A DNA stretch of 64,000 bases from FEN-299 sp963717945 (GTDB taxonomy: Bacteria > Acidobacteriota > Vicinamibacteria > Vicinamibacterales > Fen-181), in NCBI GenBank assembly GCA_963717945.1, contig CAVQXT010000007.1:1054001-1118000 (forward strand), read 5' to 3'. Every line of letters starts with the position of its first letter. Positions within the stretch are counted from its first letter, which is position 1. This document shows positions 24,549-32,151 of this stretch, in pieces. The notes beneath the pieces were generated by a model. It made no database searches. It saw only the letters and a list, made by a program, of their open reading frames with translations, and was not told the DNA's origin. The position numbers and the translations under genes were made by a program.

Positions 24549-26567
24549 TCATACGCCGAGCAGCACGTCGAGTTCTGCCGCAACCTGCCGGTCGTTGAAG
24601 CCGGCCTGCTGGATGGCGGCGCTCGGGCAGGCGGCGGCGCACGTGCCGCAGCCGGTGCAGAGCGCCTCGCTGACCATGGCCACGCCGCGCGCTTCGTCGC
24701 GCGCGATCGCGTCGTAGGGGCAGACGGTGAGGCAGGTGCTGCACCCGGTGCACACCTCCTCGTCCACGCTCGCGACGAACGGATCCATCTCCACCTGGCC
24801 CTGCGCGATCATCGCCGCCGCCTTCGAGGCGGCCGCCGACGCGGCCGCGCACGCCTCGGTGATGTCCATCGGCCCCTGGCAGCAGCCGGCGAGGAACACG
24901 CCGGACACGGCCAGCTCGACCGGCCTCAGCTTCGGGTGCACCTCGAGCAGGAAGCTGTCGTAGCCGACCGCGCAGGAGTACATCGTCACCAGCTCGGAGA
25001 TGTCGTGCGGGACGACGCCGGTGGCCAGCACCAGCAGGTCGAGCGGGACCTCGATCGGCAGGTCGCCGGTCAGCAGGTCCTTGGTGCGCACGACCACCGG
25101 CCACTGGCCGGTCCGGTCCTTGTCCACCCGCGGCGGGTGGAGCGCGCTGTAGCGGACAAACAGCACGCCGCGCTCCGAGGCCCTCTCGTAGTACTCCTCG
25201 TGGCCGCGGCCGTAGGTCCGCATGTCCTGGTAGAACGACACGATCTGGGCCTGCGGGAACCGCTCCTTGATCGCGACGGCCGCGTGCATGGCCGCCGTGC
25301 AGCAGGTGCGGGCGCAGTAGTCCTTGACCTTGCCGTCGGGCTGCGGCGCGTTGACGCCCTCGATCTGCCGGGCGCCGACGCAGTGGAGGAACCCGATCCG
25401 CATCGGCTTGTGGCCGTCGAGCGGCAGCGCGCCGGCGGTCGGCCCCTCGGGGTCCAGCATCCGGTGCAGCTGCTGGAGCGTGATGACCCGCGGGAAGATG
25501 CCGTAACCGTACTCGCCGAGCAGCGGCTCGTACGGGTCGTAGCCGGTGGCCAGGACGATCACGCCCGAGTGCAGCGTCAGCTCGCGCGGCTGGGCGTTGA
25601 GGTTGATCCCCTTGCCGCCCACCGCCGCGACGCACTTGCCGCACTTGGTGCAGGTGTGCCAGTCGATGGCCGGGATCGGCGGGAAGCAGCCCGGGTAGGG
25701 CATGTAGATGGCCTTGCGGCGGCTCAGCGCGAAGTCGAACTCGCTGATCGTCTCCTCGGGGCAGGCCGCGATGGCGTTGCCCGGGTAGGTCAGCCGCTCG
25801 TCCACGCCGCGGGGGTCGATGGTGACCTTCGTCTTGAAGTCGCCGACGACGCCCTCCGAGTCGATGACGTGCGCGCCGGTCAGGATCGTCACCAGGGGGT
25901 GCTTCACGACGTCGCGCACGAGGTCGCACAGCAGCGGGCGCGCCTCCTCGCCCGTCGGGAACACGTTCCAGAGCTGCGCCATCCGGCCGCCGAGGAACGG
26001 CCGCTTCTCGATGAGCGTCACCTTCATGCCGCGCTCGGCCAGGTCGCGGGCCGCCATCAGCCCGGCGACCCCGCCGCCGATGACGAGCGCGGCCGGGTGG
26101 ATCGGGATGCGCCGCTTGTCGAGCGGCACGAGATACCGGGCCCGGTTGACCGCCGCGCGGACCAGGCGGGAGGCCTTGGCGGTGGCGGCCTCGCCGTCCT
26201 CGATGACCCAGGACACGTGCTCGCGGATGTTGACGTGCTCGAAGAGGTACTGGTTGAGGCCGGCGCGCTCGATCGTCCGGCGGAAGGTCAGCTGGTGGAG
26301 CGTCGGCGAGCAGGCGGCGACCACGACCCGCGTCAGCCCGTGCTCCCGGATCTTCTGCTCGATGAGGGCCTGGCCCGGGTCCGAGCAGTTGAACATGTGC
26401 GTCGTCGCGAAGACGACGTCCGGCATGCGGGCGGCCTCGGCGGCGACCCGCTTGACGTCCACCGTGTCGGAGATGTTGCCGCCGCAGTGGCAGACGAAGA
26501 CGCCGATGCGCGAGGCCTGCGCCTCCGGCACCGGCTCGTCGGAGCCCGGACCAGCCGCGTCGAACAT
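24549..26567 (-). CDS. hdrA: HdrA-like electron-transfer flavoprotein, long form
   Basis: 672 residues, near full HdrA length. The N-terminal domain has VFVCHCGGNISDTVDV and VVVAACSPTLHQ. The FAD fold starts at VIGGGVAGLMAARDLAERG. The usual HdrA cluster motif after the glycine-rich loop is changed: FPTGEEARPLLCDL keeps one cysteine. A partial site CTKCGKCVAAVGG lies mid-protein. The C-terminus has two complete [4Fe-4S] motifs, CTGCSTCLTVCP and CTGCGTCAAACP. HdrA is the flavin site of electron bifurcation in known complexes; whether this one bifurcates is open. The start at 26567 has AGGAGGG just upstream and is the first gene of the operon. Confidence 0.9.
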   Translation of the reverse strand: MFDAAGPGSDEPVPEAQASRIGVFVCHCGGNISDTVDVKRVAAEAARMPDVVFATTHMFNCSDPGQALIEQKIREHGLTRVVVAACSPTLHQLTFRRTIERAGLNQYLFEHVNIREHVSWVIEDGEAATAKASRLVRAAVNRARYLVPLDKRRIPIHPAALVIGGGVAGLMAARDLAERGMKVTLIEKRPFLGGRMAQLWNVFPTGEEARPLLCDLVRDVVKHPLVTILTGAHVIDSEGVVGDFKTKVTIDPRGVDERLTYPGNAIAACPEETISEFDFALSRRKAIYMPYPGCFPPIPAIDWHTCTKCGKCVAAVGGKGINLNAQPRELTLHSGVIVLATGYDPYEPLLGEYGYGIFPRVITLQQLHRMLDPEGPTAGALPLDGHKPMRIGFLHCVGARQIEGVNAPQPDGKVKDYCARTCCTAAMHAAVAIKERFPQAQIVSFYQDMRTYGRGHEEYYERASERGVLFVRYSALHPPRVDKDRTGQWPVVVRTKDLLTGDLPIEVPLDLLVLATGVVPHDISELVTMYSCAVGYDSFLLEVHPKLRPVELAVSGVFLAGCCQGPMDITEACAAASAAASKAAAMIAQGQVEMDPFVASVDEEVCTGCSTCLTVCPYDAIARDEARGVAMVSEALCTGCGTCAAACPSAAIQQAGFNDRQVAAELDVLLGV

Positions 26568-26832
26568 GGTCGGCCCTCCTGGCCGCCGCGGAGGTGCCCC
26601 GGGCACACCCCGAGCGGAGCGCACGATGAGGCAGACGGCCAGGTGAAGCGAAGAAGAGGAGTGCGGAGGGGGCCGGCGTGATTCGGAAGGAGAGCGATAA
26701 GGACGCGCGCCAACCGGAACCACCCGCCGCGCACCTTCAGCGCGACACGCTGACTCGCTGCCGACGACCCTGAGCCCGTGTACGGAACCCTGTTCCCGCC
26801 GCCTCAATGGTGCCGGCGCCGAACGTCCAAGG

Positions 26833-26988
26833 TTACCCGTCGATCGAACCCACGAAGCCGAGCCACTCGTCCTGCGTCCAGGAATCCGGTGCGAAAGGCG
26901 TCCCGAATACGCCGGGCCAAGTGTGGATCCGTCCCCGTCCCCTGTCAAGGAATCCAACAACAGGACGAGCCAGGGCGAACAGCGACAT
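26833..26988 (-). CDS. Possible 51-residue reading frame or gene remnant
   Basis: An ATG-started frame reading MSLFALARPVVGFLDRGRGR and ending TQDEWLGFVGSIDG. The last 20 residues have a natural protein composition and look like the C-terminus of something larger. There is no ribosome site and no family match. It lies in the 540-base gap upstream of hdrA, which otherwise shows nothing apart from the tandem GATCGTGCGAT-type repeats at 26993-27050. Confidence 0.2.
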   Translation of the reverse strand: MSLFALARPVVGFLDRGRGRIHTWPGVFGTPFAPDSWTQDEWLGFVGSIDG

Positions 26989-26992
26989 CTTG

Positions 26993-27050
26993 CGATCGTG
27001 CGATCTGGCGACCTGGCGATCTGGCGATCGGGCGATCGTGCGATTTGGCT
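26993..27050. repeat. Tandem GCGATC-TGGC short repeats (R5)
   Basis: Seven or eight imperfect copies of a 9-10 base unit, CGATCTGGCGATCGGG-like, ending with GCGATCGTGCGATTTGG. The inverse form CGATCGCACGATCGCACGAT lies at 27904-27923, on the other side of the methyltransferase gene. Confidence 0.6.
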
Positions 27051-27093
27051 ATGCGTCTTCCTGCAACCTGGCGCTCCGGCGGCCACCGTCCGT

Positions 27094-27099
27094 TACAAT
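27094..27099 (+). promoter_or_regulatory. -10 box TACAAT upstream of the methyltransferase gene
   Basis: TACAAT overlaps an in-frame ATG at 27098, which argues against that ATG as the start codon. The GTG codons at 27110 and 27116 lie downstream of the expected transcription start. Confidence 0.5.
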
Positions 27100-27115
27100 G
27101 CTGGCGGAGGTGCCC

Positions 27116-27868
27116 GTGCTCGTTCGACGGAGTTTCTTGACCGGAGCGCTCGTCGGGGCGGCCGGCGCCGGCCTGCTGGGCGGCGTCGGCGCGGCGGCGT
27201 GGCGGCGGGGCCCCAAGACCGAGGGGCGCCAGGACGGGTCCGTGTCTTACGCGCAGATGGGCGAGGACCTCATTCTGCACCACCTGTTGCGCGACGGGAT
27301 GGGCATCGAAGAGCCGACGTATCTCGACATCGGGGCGGCGGATCCGATCGCGGGAAACAATACCTACCTGTTCTACTCGATGGGCGGCCACGGCGTGCTC
27401 GTCGAGCCGAACCCGGCCTACCAGGCGGCGTTGCGCCGCGGTCGTCCGCGCGACGACATCGTCAACGCCGGCGTGGGCGTGGACGAGGCGACCGAAGCGG
27501 ACTACTACGTGATTCGCGATGCGCCGATGCGCAACACGTTCTCGAAAGACGACGTCGAGGACCTGAGGAAGCGCCGCGGCCGCGAGGTGGTGGAACGCGT
27601 GATGAAGATGCGGCTGCTCTCGATCGATCGCCTCATGGCCGAGCACTGCGGCGGCGCGCCCGACCTGCTGTCGATCGACGTGGAGGGGCTCGATTACGCG
27701 ATTCTCAACACGCTCGACTTCGGACGGTTCCGGCCGGCCGTGGTCATCGCGGAATCGCGGCCGAGCGGGCCGGTCCCGGCGCTGCTCAGCTCCCGGGGAT
27801 ACGAGATGCGCGGGGCGTCGCTGTTCAACGTCATCTTCGCGGATCCGAAGAGATATGTGCGCGCCTGA
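27116..27868 (+). CDS. FkbM-family methyltransferase with a Tat-like signal
   Basis: 250 residues from GTG 27116, five bases after GGCGGAGG; GTG 27110 and ATG 27098 are in-frame alternatives, but the ATG lies in the promoter. The N-terminus VRRSFLTGALVGAAGAGLLG has a twin-arginine motif and hydrophobic core. The rest is FkbM-like: YLDIGAADPIAGNNTYLFY for S-adenosylmethionine, VEPNPAYQ, and the C-terminal LLSIDVEGLDYAILNTLDF. FkbM enzymes methylate sugars or antibiotics in the cytoplasm, so export would be unusual. It is flanked on both sides by R5 repeats. Confidence 0.8.
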   Translation: MLVRRSFLTGALVGAAGAGLLGGVGAAAWRRGPKTEGRQDGSVSYAQMGEDLILHHLLRDGMGIEEPTYLDIGAADPIAGNNTYLFYSMGGHGVLVEPNPAYQAALRRGRPRDDIVNAGVGVDEATEADYYVIRDAPMRNTFSKDDVEDLRKRRGREVVERVMKMRLLSIDRLMAEHCGGAPDLLSIDVEGLDYAILNTLDFGRFRPAVVIAESRPSGPVPALLSSRGYEMRGASLFNVIFADPKRYVRA

Positions 27869-27989
27869 CCCCAGATGGCCCGACCGCAAGGCCTGTAGGT
27901 CGGACGATCGCACGATCGCACGATTCCGAGACGCCCCGCCGTCCCAGTCTCCGCCGGAATCCTGCTATGCTCTCCCGCAAGGAGGCTTC

Positions 27990-29588
27990 ATGCGCGCGCT
28001 CACGCTGACAGTGGCTGCCGTTGTCGTCGTCTCGATGTCCGCTTCGGCCCAGCAGACGGCCCGGTTCCGCGCCGCGGCGGGTGGCGGCGTCGTCTCCGGC
28101 ACCGAATCGTTCACCATCGCCGAGACCCCGTCCGGCCACGAGGTGTCCTCGAAGGTCGCCGTGAAGCGGGGCGGCGCCGAGACGAACTTCACGCTCACCG
28201 AGTCGCTCGACGCCGGCTGGGCGCCGCTGAGGTACGCCGTGGAGGTGACCGGCAACATGGGCTCGGCGACGGCCACGGCCGAGCGCAAGGGCGACTTGAT
28301 CGCGCTGGCGGTGAAGACACCCGCCGGCTCGCCGACGCTCAGCGTGCCCGTCCGGCCGCGGCTCATCCTGATGGAGAACATGGTGGCGGCGCCCTTCCAG
28401 GTGCTGCTGAATCTCACCGGCGGCGAGGCCGGCCCGGTCACCGTCGTCGTGCCGTTCCAGTTGATGACCGTCAGCGGAACGCTCGAAGCCGCCGGCACCG
28501 TGCCGGGCACGCTCGACGGGAAGCCGGTCGTCGCGACGAAGATGTTGCTGAAGGTGGCCACCAGCGCGACCGAGGTCTATTTCGACGCGGCGACGAAGAC
28601 GCTGTTGCGGGTGTTCACGCCCGGTCCCCAGAACGCCGAGTTGATCCGCGAAGGCTTCGCGTTGGCCGGCGTCGCCGCGCCAAAGCCTGCCGAGCCGCCT
28701 GCCGGTGTGACCGAGCGCACCGTGACGTTCAAGCAGCTCGACGGGACGCCTTACCCGGCCGTGTTGTGCCTCCCGAAGAGCCCGGCCCGCGCGCCGGTGG
28801 TGGTCATGCTGGCCGGCTCGGGCCCCAACGACCGTGACGAGACGATCGGGCCGAACAAGCCGTTCCGGGACCTCGCGTGGGGGCTCGCCGAGCGCGGCGT
28901 GGCCACGCTCCGCTTCGACAAGCGCACGTTCGCGTTCCCGAAGTCCTACAAGGGGACGCTCGATTCGGAATCGATCGACGACGGGGTGGACGCGGTGACG
29001 TTCGCCGCGACGCTGCCCGAGGTGGACCGGGACCGGGTCTACGTGCTGGGGCACAGCCTCGGGGGCCTGGCGGCCATCTACGTCGGCGAGCGCGTCCCGG
29101 TGGCCGGGATCGTGCTGATGGCAACCGCCGGCCGGCCGATGGACGAGGTGATCCGCGACCAGGTCAAGGAACTCAGCGCCGGGCGGACCGAAGCCCAGGT
29201 GCAGGAGACGCTGAAGCTCCAGGACAGCATCATGGCGAAGGTCAGGGCGGGGACCGCCACGGCGGCTGAACTGCAGGGCCAGCCGCCAGACGCGATTCGC
29301 GACATGATCGTCCGCGACCCGATCGCCGAATTGCAGAAGACGAAGGCGCCGCTGCTCGTGCTCGAGGGCGGCAAGGACGCGCAGGTGTTCCAGGCCGATT
29401 TCACGGCGCTGGCCGCCGTCGCCGCCACGAGGCCCGGCTCGGCGTCGCGGCTGTTCCCGAACCTGACGCACATCTTCACGCCGACCGACGGGCCGGCGAC
29501 GGTCCAGGCGATCTACCAGCCCGGACACGTGGCGCCGGAGGTCATCGACACGATCGCCGCCTGGATCGCCAAGGGCGACAAGAAGTGA
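27990..29588 (+). CDS. Exported alpha/beta hydrolase (dienelactone hydrolase-like)
   Basis: 532 residues. The signal peptide ends MSASAQQ. Residues about 25-235 form a beta-rich N-terminal domain without assigned function. The hydrolase domain follows, with LAGSGPNDRDE near the oxyanion site, nucleophile elbow GHSLGG, a candidate acid in LEGGKDAQV and histidine in LTHIF. Substrate is unknown; exported enzymes of this build act as esterases or peptidases. AAGGAGG lies seven bases before the ATG and a TATGCT box 18 bases before that. Confidence 0.83.
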   Translation: MRALTLTVAAVVVVSMSASAQQTARFRAAAGGGVVSGTESFTIAETPSGHEVSSKVAVKRGGAETNFTLTESLDAGWAPLRYAVEVTGNMGSATATAERKGDLIALAVKTPAGSPTLSVPVRPRLILMENMVAAPFQVLLNLTGGEAGPVTVVVPFQLMTVSGTLEAAGTVPGTLDGKPVVATKMLLKVATSATEVYFDAATKTLLRVFTPGPQNAELIREGFALAGVAAPKPAEPPAGVTERTVTFKQLDGTPYPAVLCLPKSPARAPVVVMLAGSGPNDRDETIGPNKPFRDLAWGLAERGVATLRFDKRTFAFPKSYKGTLDSESIDDGVDAVTFAATLPEVDRDRVYVLGHSLGGLAAIYVGERVPVAGIVLMATAGRPMDEVIRDQVKELSAGRTEAQVQETLKLQDSIMAKVRAGTATAAELQGQPPDAIRDMIVRDPIAELQKTKAPLLVLEGGKDAQVFQADFTALAAVAATRPGSASRLFPNLTHIFTPTDGPATVQAIYQPGHVAPEVIDTIAAWIAKGDKK

Positions 29589-29666
29589 GCCCTTCGACTC
29601 GCCAAGGTGAAATCGAGCGGCTCGCTCAGGGCGACTCGCGCGACAGCGATCCGCGCGAGTCGGCCC

Positions 29667-30161
29667 TCACACCGGCTCGTCCGCGCTCGGGCCGTACATC
29701 GACGGCACCGGGATGTCGTTCAGCCGGAGGTAGACGGCCAGCTGCGCCCGGTGGTGGATCATGTGGCTGAGGACGAAGCCGCGGTAGACGGCAGCCTTCG
29801 GCATCGTGAAGACTTCCTTCCCGCCGGACCTGAACGTCCACGGCGTGAAGTACTGCGCGTCTGGCGTCGACTCGATCAGCGCACGAGCGACGGCGACCAT
29901 CTTCTCGAACTTCGCGAGCAGCTCCGCGCGCGACGTCACGTCGACGGGCTTGTAGTCGGCGCCCATGTCGATGCCGTCGGTCGTGAGCGTCTCCTTCACC
30001 CACCCGGGAATCTCGGCGACGTGCGTCGCCAGCCGCCCGAAGGTCATCGACTTCGGGTGGGGCCTCCACCCGAGCTTGTCGTCGGGCACGCGCGAGAGCA
30101 CCTTGCGCGTGACCGCCATCTCGTGGTCGAACTCCGGCAGTAGCGCGTCCTTCATGGCCAT
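29667..30161 (-). CDS. DinB-family protein
   Basis: 164 residues. The four-helix DinB/YfiT fold is suggested by MTFGRLATHVAEIPGW and the C-terminal LSHMIHHRAQLAVYLRLNDI, which place the three metal-binding histidines. DinB-like proteins include thiol transferases that use bacillithiol or mycothiol; the reaction of this one is unknown. GAGGAGG lies upstream of the start. Confidence 0.85.
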   Translation of the reverse strand: MAMKDALLPEFDHEMAVTRKVLSRVPDDKLGWRPHPKSMTFGRLATHVAEIPGWVKETLTTDGIDMGADYKPVDVTSRAELLAKFEKMVAVARALIESTPDAQYFTPWTFRSGGKEVFTMPKAAVYRGFVLSHMIHHRAQLAVYLRLNDIPVPSMYGPSADEPV

Positions 30162-30244
30162 GGTGGAATCCTCCTCTCAGGAATGATGATGACAGAAGAC
30201 GGGACCGGCTTGCCACCGGTGGACGTCGAGTGGCCGACGCTGGG

Positions 30245-30366
30245 GCGCAGGGCTGAAGCCCTGCGCTATCTGGAGACGCTGATCGCGGGGACGGATACCG
30301 CGAGGCTGAAACCCCGCGCGTTCTGACGAAACCAATCCAGATAGCGCACGGCTTCAGCCGTGCGCC
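30245..30366. repeat. R2 palindrome pair
   Basis: GCGCAGGGCTGAAGCCCTGC followed by GCTATCTGG at the left end and CCAGATAGCGCACGGCTTCAG at the right end form a head-to-head pair. A diverged third copy, GATACCGCGAGGCTGAAACC, lies between. It separates the DinB gene from the barrel gene. Confidence 0.72.
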
Positions 30367-30368
30367 GG

Positions 30369-31007
30369 CTAGAACACGCCGTACACCACCGCGAACGTGA
30401 TGACGGTGGCACTGAGATTGATGGTATCAGCCCGCGTTCCCGACGGGCCACTGGCCGTGAGCGTCGGCCTCGCCAGCATGTAAGCGACCGACGCGGACGC
30501 GGCGAAGTGGTGCCCCAGCTCGTACCAGAACGTCACGTTCGGCTCGACGGCCACGCAGTCGGAGATCGAGACGTTCGCTCCCGGAACGCCGACCCGGGTG
30601 CCGTAGGCCGCGCGCTCGGCGTCGGATTGCGACAGCGAGTTGAACGACCAGCCGCCGACGACGCCCGCGCTGACCGCGTAGCGGCGAAACTGCTTGATAT
30701 AGGAGATGCCGGCCATGAGCGGCCGGATCTTCGTGTGGCCGATCGTCGTCGGTTGCCCGCCGACGTTCCCCCGGAGGTCGGCGGTGAACCAGTCCATGCC
30801 GACCGTGGCGCCGAGGCCCGACCCGCGGCGCAGGCGGCCGACCAGCCCGAACCCGGACGGGTGAGGCGCGTCCGCGTTGGCCGGGTCGTAGAAGGTCAGC
30901 GCCACGCCCGCGGCGATCGACGAGTCGGTCTGGGCGTAGAGCGCCGGGCTGACGAGCAGGAGCGCGGCGATGGCGGCCAGCGCCGGCCTCACCATTTCCC
31001 GAGTCAC
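30369..31007 (-). CDS. Small outer-membrane beta-barrel-like protein
   Basis: 212 residues. A signal peptide ends SPALYAQ, then alternating strands rich in Gly and aromatic residues run to a C-terminal Phe (TFAVVYGVF), as in small outer-membrane barrels. No conserved function is recognised. The start GTG at 31007 is chosen because TATGAT lies exactly six bases upstream, indicating a leaderless mRNA; ATG 30995 would shorten the protein by four residues. Confidence 0.7.
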   Translation of the reverse strand: MTREMVRPALAAIAALLLVSPALYAQTDSSIAAGVALTFYDPANADAPHPSGFGLVGRLRRGSGLGATVGMDWFTADLRGNVGGQPTTIGHTKIRPLMAGISYIKQFRRYAVSAGVVGGWSFNSLSQSDAERAAYGTRVGVPGANVSISDCVAVEPNVTFWYELGHHFAASASVAYMLARPTLTASGPSGTRADTINLSATVITFAVVYGVF

Positions 31008-31013
31008 GCCGTC

Positions 31014-31019
31014 ATCATA
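31014..31019 (-). promoter_or_regulatory. -10 box TATGAT placed for a leaderless start
   Basis: On the minus strand TATGAT is followed by six bases (GACGGC) and then the GTG at 31007. There is no ribosome site between, and no clear -35 box. Confidence 0.5.
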
Positions 31020-31105
31020 GCATTCGGCGGCCGGCCCCCCGGACGGTATACAATCACCCCGCCGGCCCGGATCCGGTTCGCGGTCCCCGCTTCGAAGGAA
31101 TGACC

Positions 31106-32098
31106 ATGTCCTCACCGATGTCCCGTCGCGCCTTCATCACCTCGGTTTCGTCCGCCGCCGCCGTCGGCGCCCTCTCGAGGGACGGCTTCGCCGGGCTGCG
31201 CGCCGCCGTCCCCTCCGCGAAGGTGGCCATCGTCCGCACGAGCGATCGGAAGACGGGCGTGGCCGACGTCCTCCGCCTGCTGAACGCGCCCGGCCCGAAG
31301 GGCAAGGCCGTCGTCATCAAGCCGAACTTCAACTCGGCCGACCCGACGCCCGGCTCGACGCACAACGACACGCTGCGGCAGCTGATGACCGAGCTGCTCG
31401 AGCGCGACGCCCGCTCGCTCACCATCGGCGAGCGCAGCGGCCCGCCGGCGACCAGGAAGGTCATGGAGGACAAGGGCGTCTTCGATCTGGCGCGCGAGAT
31501 GAAGGCGTCGATCGTGAACTTCGAGGATCTGGCCGACGCCGACTGGGTGCCGGTGACGCCGGCCGGCACGCACTGGACGAGCCAGCTCTACGTCCCGCGT
31601 CTCATCGCCCAGGCGCCGTACCTCGTGTCCACCTGCTGCCTCAAGACGCACGGCTTCGGCGGCGTCTACTCGATGTCGATCAAGCTCGCCGTGGGCATGA
31701 CGCCGAAACGGCTGATGCGCGAGATGCACGGCAGCCGCGCGGATATGCGGCGGATGATCGCGGAGATCAACGCCGGCTACCGGCCCGACCTGATCGTGAT
31801 GGACGGGGTGGACGTGTTCGTGGACGGCGGACCCTCGCAGGGTAAACTGGTCGCGGCCAACGTCTTCGTGGGCGGCACGGACCGCATCGCGGTGGACGCG
31901 GTGGGGCTGGCGATTCTCAAGGAGATGGGATCGAACGCGGCCATCATGGACCGGAAGATCTTCGATCAGGAGCAGTTGCAGCGCGCCGTCGAGCTGGGCC
32001 TCGGCATCTCCGGGCCGGGTCAGATCGAGCTCGTGACCGGCGACGAGCCGAGCCGCGCGTTTGCCGCAAGGCTCAAGGCCAGACTGGCTCAGGGTTAA
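31106..32098 (+). CDS. DUF362-domain protein with Tat signal
   Basis: 330 residues from ATG 31106, seven bases after GAAGGA; the ATG at 31100 abuts that site. SRRAFITSVSSAAAVGALS is a Tat signal. The DUF362 core is visible in VVIKPNFNSADPTPGSTHND, STCCLKTHGFGGVYSMSIK and DLIVMDGVDVFVDGGPSQG. The family is common but poorly understood, often with Fe-S partners; this copy has no ferredoxin motif of its own. A TACAAT box lies about 47 bases upstream. Confidence 0.83.
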   Translation: MSSPMSRRAFITSVSSAAAVGALSRDGFAGLRAAVPSAKVAIVRTSDRKTGVADVLRLLNAPGPKGKAVVIKPNFNSADPTPGSTHNDTLRQLMTELLERDARSLTIGERSGPPATRKVMEDKGVFDLAREMKASIVNFEDLADADWVPVTPAGTHWTSQLYVPRLIAQAPYLVSTCCLKTHGFGGVYSMSIKLAVGMTPKRLMREMHGSRADMRRMIAEINAGYRPDLIVMDGVDVFVDGGPSQGKLVAANVFVGGTDRIAVDAVGLAILKEMGSNAAIMDRKIFDQEQLQRAVELGLGISGPGQIELVTGDEPSRAFAARLKARLAQG

Positions 32099-32100
32099 CG

Positions 32101-32151
32101 GCTCAGGGCTCCGGCTAAGAGGCTCAAGGCTCAGGGCTCAAGGCTCAAGGC
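32101..32151. repeat. GGCTCAAGG direct repeats (R4)
   Basis: Six imperfect copies of GGCTCAAGG or GGCTCAGGG lie between the converging ends of the DUF362 and symporter genes. They are the complement of the repeats at 12521-12582. Confidence 0.6.

Noticed and set aside
17899..26567. Reading the cluster as a complete HdrABC heterodisulfide reductase
   Set aside because: No CCG-domain HdrB is encoded, and the HdrC part is fused to a membrane cytochrome b, so the substrate-reducing subunit is missing.
24012..26681. An 889-codon plus-strand frame opposite the hdrA and mvhD genes
   Set aside because: Antisense shadow. The minus strand carries the HdrA and MvhD cysteine motifs in full.
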